Of a DNA stretch of 64,000 bases, positions 20,037 through 30,891 are shown piece by piece. How positions within the stretch are numbered: the first letter of the stretch is position 1; each line of letters opens with the position of its first letter. Source of the stretch: Macrolepiota albuminosa. Lineage: Eukaryota; Basidiomycota; Agaricomycetes; Agaricales; Agaricaceae. The notes beneath the pieces are model-generated. The model was not told the DNA's origin. It searched no databases and was given only the letters and a program-made list of their open reading frames with translations. The translations under genes and the position numbers were made by a program. The stretch is taken from positions 3,100,001-3,164,000 of the forward strand of contig JAMWFC010000046.1 in the NCBI GenBank assembly GCA_027475525.1. The letters run 5' to 3'.

Positions 20037-23000
20037 TCAAGTCAATCTCTTATGCAAATGCCAATTACCTGGAACTATATTCCAATTCTGTTGAGCCTCT
20101 GGCATGTTGGGAAAGTCTTTCAGAGTTTTCCCAAAATTCATCAAAGTGTCATTGATGAGATAAAGGCCATAGTCATAGACATCCTCATTGGTAAAGACTC
20201 GGTCCCTGTATTGCCTAGTATGTTCCAATCTGTGTCGAAGATCATCACAGATAGAATGTTTGAATTCGTCCCATAGACCCTCAGGAGTGGCAGGAGCACA
20301 GTGGAATAGAATAGTGCAAAACAGCTGCCTGAGAGCTGATCCTAGTTGGATCGGAGCAGCTTCAGTGAGACACTGCCTCCATTCTGCATCATCCTCCAAA
20401 AGACCTAGAGCCTTGCATGCTTCTTGATAAGTGGGATAGATATGGCCATTGACTGTCCTGAGATCAGCCCATGAAGTTGCATTGGTTACAACAGTCAAGA
20501 GCATCCTGAGATAGAACCTTTCTCCCTGTCTTGGTGAAGCAAAATACATCCTTCCAATTGCTGTCCCTCTCTGCCTCTCCTTCCAACTCCGTTTAGATGC
20601 TTCATAAACAAACTTGGTTGGAAAGTTCTGATAAGTGGTGTTATTATTGGGAAACCTGGTATTGGCTTCAAACCAAGCTGTGAGTGCAGTCTTGTCTGCA
20701 TTAGGTCTAGCAGCCACCACCTGTATTGGTTCATCATCTGGGAAATAGACTTCATGCTGGTTTTCCAAATGCACAGGCAATCTGTACACTGAAGGATATT
20801 CAGCATGCATGTTGAATTCAAAGATGTGCCAGCAAGCCTCAGGAGCAGAAATGTATCTGGCATCCAAATGTTCCTTGATTTCATCCCTCTCCTCCCTAGC
20901 AATCTCCAAAGTTGTCCTATCATGGCCCTTGTAGATGTACTTGTGAATGTATTTGATTGCATCCACTGAAGCACAGACTTCCACATTGATATGACATTGG
21001 AATTTGGCTGAGAGATATGGATTGTATGGGACAACATTACGATTGTCATAACGACGACCATGCTTTTCAAAAAAGCGGCCATTGTTAGGTCTGGCATATT
21101 GGGGATAGCCATCATCACCATACTGTGTAGCTTCCTGAAATTCCTTGGGATATCTCTTGGAACATTTGCCATCTACCATGCACTTGGCATTGGGAAAATC
21201 TGCTCCACATGGACCATGAACCATATTGGTAGTAACAACCTAATAACAAAGGTCAGATACTGCATTGATAATTCAAGCAAAGCCAATACCTGATACAATT
21301 GAGGCTGAGTCACTGGATCAGGAATTTGAGCAGAAACAATAGTGTCCACATGAGCTGCATCTTTGATCTTGTCATGATGATGGAAAAAGATCAAGATATG
21401 TATATGTGGAAGTCCCCTCTTTTGAAATTCAATGGTATGGACAGATGCCACACATTTTCCAAATAGACCATCTTTTATGTCCTTCAAAAGAGCATTCTTC
21501 TTGAGTTCAAATACTCTGGCAACAATATCTGGACGGTCAGAAGCTGTTTGCCTCTTTCCATTAACCATAGGTTCCTTTAGCAGAGCCTCTTCAATTTCTG
21601 GCCACTTTGGATTGGCAGTCATGGTGATGAAGAGATCTGGTTTATGGAAATGCCTGCAAATAGCCATAGAGTCCTGGAATAATTGCTGCATGTGTCGTTC
21701 ACTTCCAACATGAGAAGAGGGAAGGACTACCCGTCGGCTTTGCCTGCGTAAGTCTTCATCTCCAGCAGCCGCATCGACCACCCCTTGATACACTTCAGCC
21801 CTAATCTTCTTTTGATTGTGCCGGACCCAATTGAGCTTGTTCTGCTCAGTTGATGCCCATGCATCCACAACATATTGCTGAAACAGTCTGCCACTCCAAA
21901 GCAATGCAGCATTAGCTTCCAAAGCTCTTTGCTGCAGCCTATATGCATAATATGCAGTTTGGCTGACTTTTTTGGCTCTTTGTTCTCCTGCTGGTCCAAA
22001 TTGAGATTGAATATCGGTGTGAAATCCAGGTTCTCCAGTTGGAAATATGATAGTGTAATGCAGAGGTGTGTAATAGGGGTGTAGATGGCTGATTCGCTTC
22101 AATTGACCTCCATGCAGATGCAGGACTATGTCACGGTGATCTGATCGTTCTTCAGAACCATCTCCTGGTATAATTGCAGCAACTCCTTCCTGTTCATTAG
22201 GGTTGTTATAGCGTCGATGGTCTCCAAAGTCAGCTCTAAGTTGAACAGAAAGCCTTTGTGGTTGGCCTTCAGGAACTTCTGTCATAATCTGCTTTGCAAG
22301 CTTGTATAAGCCAATAAAGGGATTGACTCTATGAAGCATATCCTGCAAAGAGGCCATTATCTGAGGATCCAATCTAGAATTGCTTTCCTGACGAAAAGCC
22401 AATTGTTGATTGTGATCATAGAAGTAGAGTTGTGCATACACAGGATGATCACCTTCAGTTGGAAGCAAAGCACCTGTCAGATGATGGAGCTCTCCATTAA
22501 TCCTAAAGCTGTATGGTCCTGGAGCATTCGTAATCGCATAATCAATTTTGACTCCCAGAGATGTAAATGCAAAGGCTGCATTGTATTGGCGAATAGATGC
22601 TTTGAAAGCATCAGAAAGAGCATGATAGCCTTGGAGTAAGCCAAGCAATTCTGGTGGAGCATCTGCAAGTCTGGGCAAATCAATCTGCCCTTGTAAACAG
22701 CACATGCCAAACTTGGGATTACGTCTAGTAGACTTGGAGAGCTTTTCAGCATCAAAATGTAGAGCATGACAGTGTGGGCATGCAATATCCATAGAACCAA
22801 GATAGTGTGAAGGGGATCCATCTATATAATGCTGTCTTCCTGTTGGAAGAGCATTCCTAGGCTGAACATCATCAGGTTCTTGAATCCTTTGTAAGACAGG
22901 AGGTGCTGGTATATTCTGCTGCATGACATTCCCAGGTAGATCCACATACTCCAAGTTAGGAGGTGCTGGTAGATTTTGCTGTCTATTATCTCCAGGTGGA

Positions 23001-23281
23001 TCCACATATTCCAAGTCCTCCTCCATATTCTCAGCAGGATTATTCCTAGGATCATCCAGTAGATTTGGATCAATCTCATTGTCTATGGGATGCTCCAAAT
23101 ACTCCAAAGGATTTTGAAGCATTTCATCAAAAGCTGCATGGATATTTTGTAATCCATGAGGATCCAAATCATTGAAATCCTCTTCAAGATCAGCTAAATG
23201 TTGCTGTTGCCAGTTTTGTAAGATCCTTTCAGCCCTAGCCTGATTCAAAGGCCTATGTTCAGGATTGAGATCTACATCCTG
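20037..23281 (-). pseudogene. Helitron Rep (HUH endonuclease) region
   Basis: Helitron_like_N and Rep catalytic region in two exons joined across a 50-nt intron (21240-21289). Seen in order: a Cys/His box ACPHCHALHFDAEKLSKSTR, ITMTANPKWPEIEEALL, the HUH-type motif in KRGLPHIHILIFFHHHD, CMVDGKCSKRYPKEF, and the two-tyrosine motif in AIKYIHKYIYKGHDR. Rep nicks and rejoins the element ends. The frame continues without shift from the N-terminal segment across a TAA at 23282-23284 and into the helicase across a TGA near 20034, so the gene was probably one large protein with two nonsense changes. Confidence 0.88.
21240..21289 (-). other. Intron in the Helitron Rep gene
   Basis: GTATTGGCT...TTATTAG on the minus strand; splicing joins PQLYQ to VVTTNMVHGPCGADF, the family sequence. 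Confidence 0.75.
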
Positions 23282-24478
23282 TTAATCTTTCTTAGTCAAT
23301 GCAACTTTTAAAAGTTGTCTTTGTCTCACCTCTAGCTGATGTAAAGCCCTTTGTGCCTCTGCTACTGCTTGCTCTTCAGCTATAGCAATATCTCTGAGCT
23401 GTTGTTGCTCATGCAATACTGCTAATGCCTGTTGTTGCCTTTGCCACTCTTGTTGCCTCTCCTCCTCTTCAGCCATAGCAATATGTCTGAGCTGTTGCTG
23501 CTCTTGTAACACTGCTAGTGCCTGCCGTTGTCTATCCTGCTCCTCAGCTGCAGCAATATGCCTCAACCTTTGTTGGTCTTGCAATGCTGCTAATGATTGT
23601 GCTTGTATAGGAGCAACCTGCTGGTTAATTTGTCTTCCTCTATTCCCAGGTGCAGGTGGCAGTGGTAGTGGCATTGTGAAGTTTGGCAAAGCAGCTCTAT
23701 GCAAAGCAGGCATTCTAGGTATAGGATTCTGTAAAGGAGCATCCCAACCTTCAGGCAAATGAGTTTCAGGTATACTCATAGCAGTCCCACCAACTACAGG
23801 CTGATTGACTGATCCCACTCTATGATCTCTTCCATGCACAGTAGCTGGTAGAGGTGCTACTATTGAAGGCACATAAGGAGCTCTATATGCAGGAAGAGGT
23901 AGAGGTGGTATCATTCTAGGAATTGGATTTTGCAAAGGAGCATTCCATCCTTCAGGTAAATGAGTTTCAGGAATAGCCCTAGCAAATAGATCCTCAGCAA
24001 CAGTTGGTGGTCTAAGAGGCCTCCTCAAAGAGCTAGAAGGATTTTCCCTAGAGCTTGAAGCAATCTGATTATCTCCCCCAGTTCTCATATCCCTCAATCC
24101 TGTATTTCCCCCAGATATATCAGAGCTTGAAGCAATCTGATTATTTCCCCCAGTTCTCATATCCCCTAATCTTGTGATTCCAAGTTGTACATCCTCAGAT
24201 GCAAATAAATCCACAGCAACAGTTGGTCCAATAGGCCTCTCTAAAGAGCTAGAGGCAATCTGACTATTTCTTCCAATTCTTATATCCCCAGATCCCATAT
24301 CCCCAGTTCCATAATGAAGTGGTATAACCACTGAAGTAGATCTTCTACTTCTATTTGCACGACGCTCATCAGGATCAGTCATTTGTAACTGTTGTAGCCT
24401 GCTTTGAATCCTAGCCTGCTGTCTTTGACCTTCAGGAGTACTGGGTTCGTTATTAGAATGAGTAGTTGAAGATTGCCT
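23282..24478 (-). CDS. N-terminal Gln-rich region of the Helitron protein
   Basis: Frame of 366 codons from an ATG at 24382, extended upstream by an exon to about 24478 (STTHSNNEPSTPEGQRQQAR) that ends at an intron acceptor. The first part holds repeated Gly/Ser segments (MRTGGNNQIASSS, MRTGGDNQIASSS) and two copies of PETHLPEGWxAPLQNPIPRM; the last 110 residues are a Gln/Glu-rich coiled coil with three HEQQQLRxIAxAEE-type repeats. It ends at a TAA, after which the same frame goes straight into the Rep segment. No enzymatic domain is recognised; it may be a protein-interaction module of the element. Confidence 0.65.
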   Translation of the reverse strand, partial: RQSSTTHSNNEPSTPEGQRQQARIQSRLQQLQMTDPDERRANRSRRSTSVVIPLHYGTGDMGSGDIRIGRNSQIASSSLERPIGPTVAVDLFASEDVQLGITRLGDMRTGGNNQIASSSDISGGNTGLRDMRTGGDNQIASSSRENPSSSLRRPLRPPTVAEDLFARAIPETHLPEGWNAPLQNPIPRMIPPLPLPAYRAPYVPSIVAPLPATVHGRDHRVGSVNQPVVGGTAMSIPETHLPEGWDAPLQNPIPRMPALHRAALPNFTMPLPLPPAPGNRGRQINQQVAPIQAQSLAALQDQQRLRHIAAAEEQDRQRQALAVLQEQQQLRHIAMAEEEERQQEWQRQQQALAVLHEQQQLRDIAIAEEQAVAEAQRALHQLEVRQRQLLKVALTKKD

Positions 24479-24819
24479 GAAAGAATAGTTTTTTAAGCAT
24501 TTTCATAGCTTAAAACTATTGAAAGACACTTACATGATGAGTATATCAATAGCTCAAAATTGTCCAAGTATTACTGTAAGCTGAATAGAATTTTTCTTGA
24601 TTTTTTTGAATTTTATAAGCATTTATAAAGCTCAAAAACAATAAAAGTCACTTACTACAATAGCCCAAACTTTTACTATTAGCTGAATTGAATTTTTCCT
24701 GATTTTTCTGTGATTTTTTCGAATTTTTTAAGCATTTTCTAAGCTCAAATACATTAAAAATCACTTACAATGATCAATCAATAGCTGAAAGTTGTCGAGC
24801 TATTGAATGTTTGTTAAGG

Positions 24820-25092
24820 ATCATCAATCAATCAATCAATCATTACTTACTTTGTAGTTGAGTGTGAAAATTTCGCTATAAGAATGTTTGTTAATAGTCA
24901 TCAATCAATCAATCAGTCAATACTTACTTTGTAATCAAATTTCGAAGTTGTAGCTAGATCAATCATTTATTAATATCTATCAATCAATCAATCAATCAAT
25001 ACTTACTTTGTAATCGAGTTTCGAAGCGTTGCTATAAGAATGGTTATTAATATTTGTAAATCAATCAATCAATCAACACTTACTTTGTAGTG
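24820..25092. repeat. ATCA-rich minisatellite, four modules of about 78 bp
   Basis: Each module has (ATCA)4-5 followed by CTTACTTTGTA and a diverged stretch. The CTTACTTTGTA starts fall at 24846, 24923, 25002 and 25079. Copies differ from one another, so this is a genuine diverged tandem repeat in the Helitron leader. Confidence 0.8.
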
Positions 25093-25351
25093 TAGTTTAC
25101 TCACTACAACGTTGAAACCGTGGAAAAATTGATGCTGTTTGGTTTAAGATCATGCGAGGCGTGAAAACTGGTGTCCACTAAATCGCGTTTTGGCCTCGGC
25201 CACATTCACACACTCCGAATACCTTCCACATGTGTCTGAGAGATATTGTACATTTAAATATTCATTATACACTCTTTTTCATTGAATAATATCTGTTTTT
25301 TTTCTTTTCTACTGAAAAACTGACCGAAAAACAAACGAAAAAGGCAAGTAT

Positions 25352-25505
25352 TTGTCAGCCTTAGTCAGAAACTGTCAAAACTGACTAATCAATCATTCCC
25401 ACGAAACGGTCGTCCCATATACTATAGATTGTCAGCCTTAGTCAGAAACTGTCAAAACTGACTAATCAATCATTCCCACGAAACGGTCGTCCCATATACT
25501 ATAGA
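25352..25505. repeat. Perfect 77-bp tandem duplication 5, at the Helitron 5' end
   Basis: 25352-25428 equals 25429-25505; the unit ends exactly with the Helitron 5' terminus (CCCATATACTATAGA). Confidence 0.95.
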
Positions 25506-25562
25506 TTCAAGTCCAACCCTGTTAAACCAGAGCTTGAAAGTTGAAACGCATTGATCCTCCTC

Positions 25563-28500
25563 ATGGCGGACCATCGTCAAAGGATTATCGCATCAGTCTT
25601 TTCCAGGAGGAATGCGTCAGGAAATCTTGAAGAAACTTACGTTTCGCACGTCAAGATATGGGAGGATGCTGGAACCGAAGGTGGTGGTGGGAGGAAGCCA
25701 CGATACATTCTTCTATCCCGTACGTGACAATCGAATAGAAATTCACGATACCACATATATAATTCTAGAGGCCAACAATGGGAGCGGATTCATTCACAAG
25801 TCAAAGCTCAATACGAATGGCACATTTTCTGTTGGCAAGACGTGGAGATTACCCGAACTTCGAGCAATACAAGTGGTGAATGTATGTCATTGTATGCTCG
25901 AAACTGGTGCAAACGATACACTGCCTTACCCGAACTTCGAGCAATACAAGTGGTGAATGTATGTCATTGTATGCTCGAAACTGGTGCAAACGATACACTG
26001 CCTTAGTAGCCTCTTTCCTTCAATATTACCTTGTCTCGAACATACAGGTGGCAGACGGAGAATCAGTCGGAGCAAACCAATTTCCTAGATGCTCTGATAC
26101 AACTTTTCTACGTCGTTGCACCAGGGTCTACACTACAGCTTGAGGGCTTCCAAGATGCTCAAATATCTTCAGGTATTTCCCCATGTATTACGGTTTTCTC
26201 CGCCTCTTAATCACGATGCAGAGTTTCGGGCTACTAAAAGATCCTCCAGTAGCTTACGACCCCTAACTCCCAGCATTGTTGACCGAGAAAGCGAATTTGG
26301 TTCGTCTTCAACAACTCAAACACATTTACGAACAGGATCTATTTCACCAGCACCTCCCCCGCCGAGTCTTAGCCGTCCTGTCGCTCAGCAAACAATTGAC
26401 ACCAGAAATTTGCTTACAAGCCGGCCACCATCAGTCAGTGTACCTCCTCAGCCAGCTGGAAGCCGTCCCAAACTTTTGCGTCCTCCAAATACAGACAGTG
26501 GAGCGCCAGCGACCAACCTGACGGCATCTCATTCTGCTAATTCCGAAAGATCTCCGCAAACTGAGGAGAGCAGCTCAGCTATGTCATCTCCATACATAGT
26601 GTCTCATCGTTCCGGGACACAGTCCCCGGTGTCTGTCCCGACAAGGATTCAGCCTTCGCAAAATCAAAAAATTAATTTCTCGACTGCTTCCGAGACCGTG
26701 CTTCGTCGCGATCAAAATGCTCGTATATCCTTCTATGATCCTGCCAACCAAGTCGCTCTTGATCAATTGATTTCTGAAAGCACAGATATCAATGTGGAAA
26801 ACGAAGGCGAAGACGAGAATACTTCGGCGACCATGACTAATGTTGAGGATATGATTGAAGGTTACGAATGGGCTAGCGATGACATTCTTACCAGGAAATC
26901 TTCAAGAGGTGCTGCAGACCTTATAGAGGCTCGCCTCCTTGATGAATTGATGGCCCTAGAAAAGGTAATCTTACCATTTGAGTTCGTTTATGCAATTCAA
27001 TAATTTTCTAGGCCAACGTACATTCATTCTTGGAATTTGATGATCGAATAGGCATTGTGCTGAAATATCTAGATGAAGCCGTTCTGGAATTGGATGACAT
27101 GGATAGTCTTGTTTCGTCCTACAAGATTCATCTCAACGTGAGAAATCTGTTCCAGCGACCAAAGTTGCTGATAATGATCAACCTTTAGACTGTCAACGAT
27201 GACATTCTATACATTCAATCGCAAAACCGAGGTTTGCAGGTTCAAACTCAGAACCAACGGGCTTTACTGGCAGAACTTGAAACTCTTTTGGTTCGTGTCT
27301 TCTTCATCTCGTGAGAACCTTGGCAGTTATATATTCCCAGCAAACTGTGAACGTTGATCAAGGTTCGCTGGTCACGCTGACGCAGGAATCCCTGGAAAAC
27401 CCTCAAAGTATGGAACGATTAGAGGAAGCTGCAGTCCAACTCTACAAAGCGCTGCAAGCAGGTCGCGACACTGGTACTCACTCGTAGCTTATGGAATTAC
27501 ACAGTTATCGATTGATGGTGAATGCTGTAGACATGGCCGCCACGATGGAGCGGCTGCAAGAATATCGTACATACAATGCTCAGTTCTGTAAACGAACATT
27601 CGACTTTCTATCCATCATGTTCACTGCACAGGTGTGTCTTGTGTTTTATCATCTGACCTTTTTTCTCATCGAAATTAGTCGACGTTGCTGCTTAGCGATA
27701 CGAAAGGAATAAAGTCTGGGTCAGGACGCAACAAGCCGACTTTAGTCTCTCATCAAGGAATGGAAGCTTACCTTGGTCGATATTCAGGCTTAGTGCTCTA
27801 CCTGAAAGAAATGGATGAGACTATTTATGCAAAACTATGTGCGGTACGTAAAGACCAGCAAAAACCGCTGATGTCTATAATATCCAAATTGATAGGCATA
27901 TTTTTCGGTCGCTAGTGGTTTACATAGCGTGCAGATGAAAACGTTGTTTTCAACATACGTCACCTTCGTTAAAAAAGCTTCGGAGGGTCACGACCACTGT
28001 CTGTCTTCACTGCCTATTTTGCTTGAATGAAATTTAACAGCTCATACACAGGTTTCAGTTCGACTCATATGAGTGGAGGATTAAAGGGAACTGCGGGCAT
28101 GCGTCGAGCGGGAACTATCATCCGTTCTCCCATCGAAGGTCGAAATAGAGATAAAGACAAAGTAATAGATGGTGATTCAAGGGCGTCAGAAGTTAGTCAG
28201 CGTTCCTATATGACTTGGCACAGTGCTTTAATAATCTCCCAGGTATTTCGCCTTGTTCTTGAGCAATTAGCGCCGGCCATTTATAGGGAGAACGAATTCA
28301 TCACTGACTTTCTTCAAATCAACGAATCTGGTTTGACTTTTGCAGATTATATGGGCCTCGATAACTACTTCAGGCGACAAGCTTCCCGGGCTGCTAGTCT
28401 CAGCCAACCAACGCTCAAGTTAGTTCGTGGATCTATGGACCTTATATTTGGATTTTTGCCTGCCGAGCTCAAGGTTTGGCTTGACAGTGTTTTGGACAAA

Positions 28501-29646
28501 GACAATCTGTAAGAATGGATGCGATTACAGGTTCAACTCTATATGATAATCTCAATGCTACAGTGAAATTGTTGGGATTATTGCGTGCCTTGAGCGCTTC
28601 CTTGCAGACGCACAAGACAGAGCAAATCAGTTTTTTGTGATGATGCTGGAAAAACAACACATTAGACTCAAAGGCATTTTTGAGCGTCATGTCGTAAGTT
28701 CGGGATTCGATTCGTCTTCTCACAATGAAATTCTATCTATTCAGAAAAAACAAATAACCGACATAGAACAAACCAAGCTGAGTAGTAAGAAACGGCAGGG
28801 AGTTGCTCACTTCGTGAAGCAATTTCCGACATATGTTGGTCTAGTGGAAAATCAGCTTGTTGGTGCTGACGGCCTTGAAATACGTGCAAATGTGGATGCA
28901 GCCTACGAAAAGATTGTCCAGTCAATATTTGACTCCCTGAAACAGATGGCGAAGATGGACGGAGAAGGTGAAGACAAGGGCCAACTCAATTATCATGTCA
29001 TTTTGATAGGTATGTTTCACCGACTTGGGTTCTGAGAGTCATCGTGACTCGCGGTAAACACAGAAAATATGCACCATTTCGTTGCCAAAACTAGAAAATT
29101 GGAAGCCGGCTCCGTCGATACATTTTGTCGGCGAGCGGAATCCATTTATGATGAAAATCTGGGCGCATATATTAAAATTATACTCAGACGACCTTTCTCC
29201 CGAATTATCGTACGTTGTTCACATGCTGACCCCTGATGTAACACTCAAGTACGTTCAAGGATTATTTCGAAGGTGTTGAGCGTCTTTTGAAGACCACTGC
29301 TCCAACCGAAGTCGCGAGTAACAACATTTATAACAAAAACGCACTCCGTAAGACTGTTCGGGAGTATTCCTCCAAAGACCTGCGTAAACACGTTGATACT
29401 CTATTTGTCCGTATTGGAAAACACTTCGCAGAAGCCTCCGGGAAGGTAACCTCGGAAGAGAGTGGTGGAATTGTTCCTGGAACGGTACTTGTCGGAGTCT
29501 GGAAGGCTTGTGAAGAAGAACTCCTGAGGATTACTGATCTCTTTAACAAGAGGATAGCTCAGTGCTACTCAGATACTGGTATCAATCTGGAGTACACAAC
29601 GGCAGATGTTGAAGCTGCGTTTCGACGGCACCGGATAATATCTTAA
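25563..29646 (+). CDS. SEC3: Exocyst complex component Sec3 (EXOC1)
   Basis: Tethers secretory vesicles at the hyphal tip plasma membrane. Start ATG at 25563: MADHRQRIIASVFSRRN. Short exons then give the PIP2-binding PH-like domain: GRKPRYILLS, GFIHKSKLNTNGTFSVGKTW, LSRTYRWQTENQSEQ, STLQLEGFQDAQ. A long Ser/Thr/Pro-rich disordered linker (26170-26800) follows, then the helical Sec3 domain (LEFDDRIGIVLKYLDEAVLE) and a helical C-terminus ending VEAAFRRHRIIS. More than ten exons. Duplication 6 lies over an exon end and its intron, and may still be spliced out. The Helitron 5' end lies only 57 bp upstream of the start codon, so little host promoter remains between them. Confidence 0.9.
25851..26004. 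repeat. Perfect 77-bp tandem duplication 6, in SEC3
   Basis: 25851-25927 equals 25928-26004; covers the end of an exon (LPELRAIQVVN) and the start of the following intron. Confidence 0.95.
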
Positions 29647-30164
29647 TTCTTGTCGAGATATGTTGGATAGAATGAATTAATGATTTGTTATTTACTATTC
29701 TACAGAGCTAAGAAGTGGGGTATCGTGCAAGGTGTATACTACCAATAATATAGTTTTTCTACTGTAAGTAGTGATAGCTTTGTATCGTAGAAGTTTAATC
29801 TATAGTTTGCCTTTTGAACATGTAGGGTGCTTTTATGGCATCTAGGTGAATTCCGTTGTGCAGGAATGTATTGAAGGGTTTTATCGTAACCCGGTTTTCT
29901 CCTGTGAGTGGACAGAGATGGGATAAAAAGGGAGTGGTGGGTGGTGGTTTGCCGTAGCCAAACGACCCCCTGCAAAATCAGGGTCACGTGGAGGAAACAG
30001 CTCGATCACGTGGAGAAGAAATCAACTGGCTCAAATGCCTGAGTACGGTTAGGCCTGGTGTTGCTTCTTACAGCTGACTCTGTCTAGAGTCCTTTGCTCA
30101 CATTTATTGGCATGATTACATGCTCAGTAGGATGTTACTTCCTCCTTGTTGAGGCATGACTATG

Positions 30165-30318
30165 TACAGTGCGAGAGTCAGTCATTTTTTTGGTTAAGTA
30201 TAGGATTCAAAATATGTAATGTAAGTCTACCCAATTGAGTATACAGTGCGAGAGTCAGTCATTTTTTTGGTTAAGTATAGGATTCAAAATATGTAATGTA
30301 AGTCTACCCAATTGAGTA
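30165..30318. repeat. Perfect 77-bp tandem duplication 7
   Basis: 30165-30241 equals 30242-30318 (TACAGTGCGAGAG...CCAATTGAG). Confidence 0.95.
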
Positions 30319-30585
30319 TGAGGTTAGCCGATCGTGACCAAGGGTCAAGGAGTCATGGTACCGCTACAGTATTGACTGCTTTCCTGGGTGCAACAGATGA
30401 GTAAGGTCTCGGACCGAGCTCCATAGTATGTAAATGCATTTCCCTATGGTGGGCTGACAGAGACGGGGAAACCGCAAATTAAACTACATCATTATCACTT
30501 TCTAGTCTTCAGAAACTAACCTATCTCGATGTGTCTAGCGATTAATAAAAAAGTACGCAACGAATAAAATGACAGGTAACAGATA

Positions 30586-30739
30586 CTAATTACCTAAATT
30601 TTGTATCAAAATAAACCTCAAAACTTGAAGCTTAAGGATTGGTGCCGTCGACCTAAGTAGTTCTAATTACCTAAATTTTGTATCAAAATAAACCTCAAAA
30701 CTTGAAGCTTAAGGATTGGTGCCGTCGACCTAAGTAGTT
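30586..30739. repeat. Perfect 77-bp tandem duplication 8
   Basis: 30586-30662 equals 30663-30739 (CTAATTACC...CTAAGTAGTT), in the promoter region of the heparinase-like gene. Confidence 0.95.
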
Positions 30740-30891
30740 GAAAGAATTTTCATCGGCTTCCACCGTGAATCAGTATCTCACATTGGTCAACACGTGTCAC
30801 ACAACCTACTTTCTTTCTCCCATCACCTTAAGCTTGTAATTGTCCATTCTTTGTCTATCTTTAAATCTTTTCACGCCCTCCCTCATTCAGC

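Larger units (their letters stand above)
17756..25505 (-). mobile_element. Autonomous-type Helitron (Rep-PIF1), probably inactive
   Basis: Minus-strand 5' end TCTATAGTATATGGGACGAC at 25505, preceded by host A; 3' end is the hairpin and CTCG at 17756. Contains, in order, AT-rich leader with ATCA minisatellite, a Gln-rich N-terminal frame, the Rep domain and a PIF1 helicase, then AT-rich tail and subterminal repeats. Two in-frame stops and a 170-bp duplication interrupt the protein, so this copy as assembled is not functional. Taken with the small copy, the pair is flanked by host A (plus 15805) and T (25506), consistent with insertion into an AT dinucleotide. Confidence 0.85.
29647..30891. other. 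Intergenic region between SEC3 and the heparinase-like gene
   Basis: 1.2 kb with no gene seen. Contains two CACGTG sites (29985-29990, 30007-30012) in the same TCACGTGGAG context, two 77-bp duplications, and a pyrimidine-rich tract just before the next start codon. Confidence 0.5.

Noticed and set aside
24820..25092. ~77-79-bp spacing of the ATCA modules as another set of 77-bp artefacts
   Set aside because: The modules are diverged from each other and spacing varies (77, 79, 77), so they are real tandem repeats.
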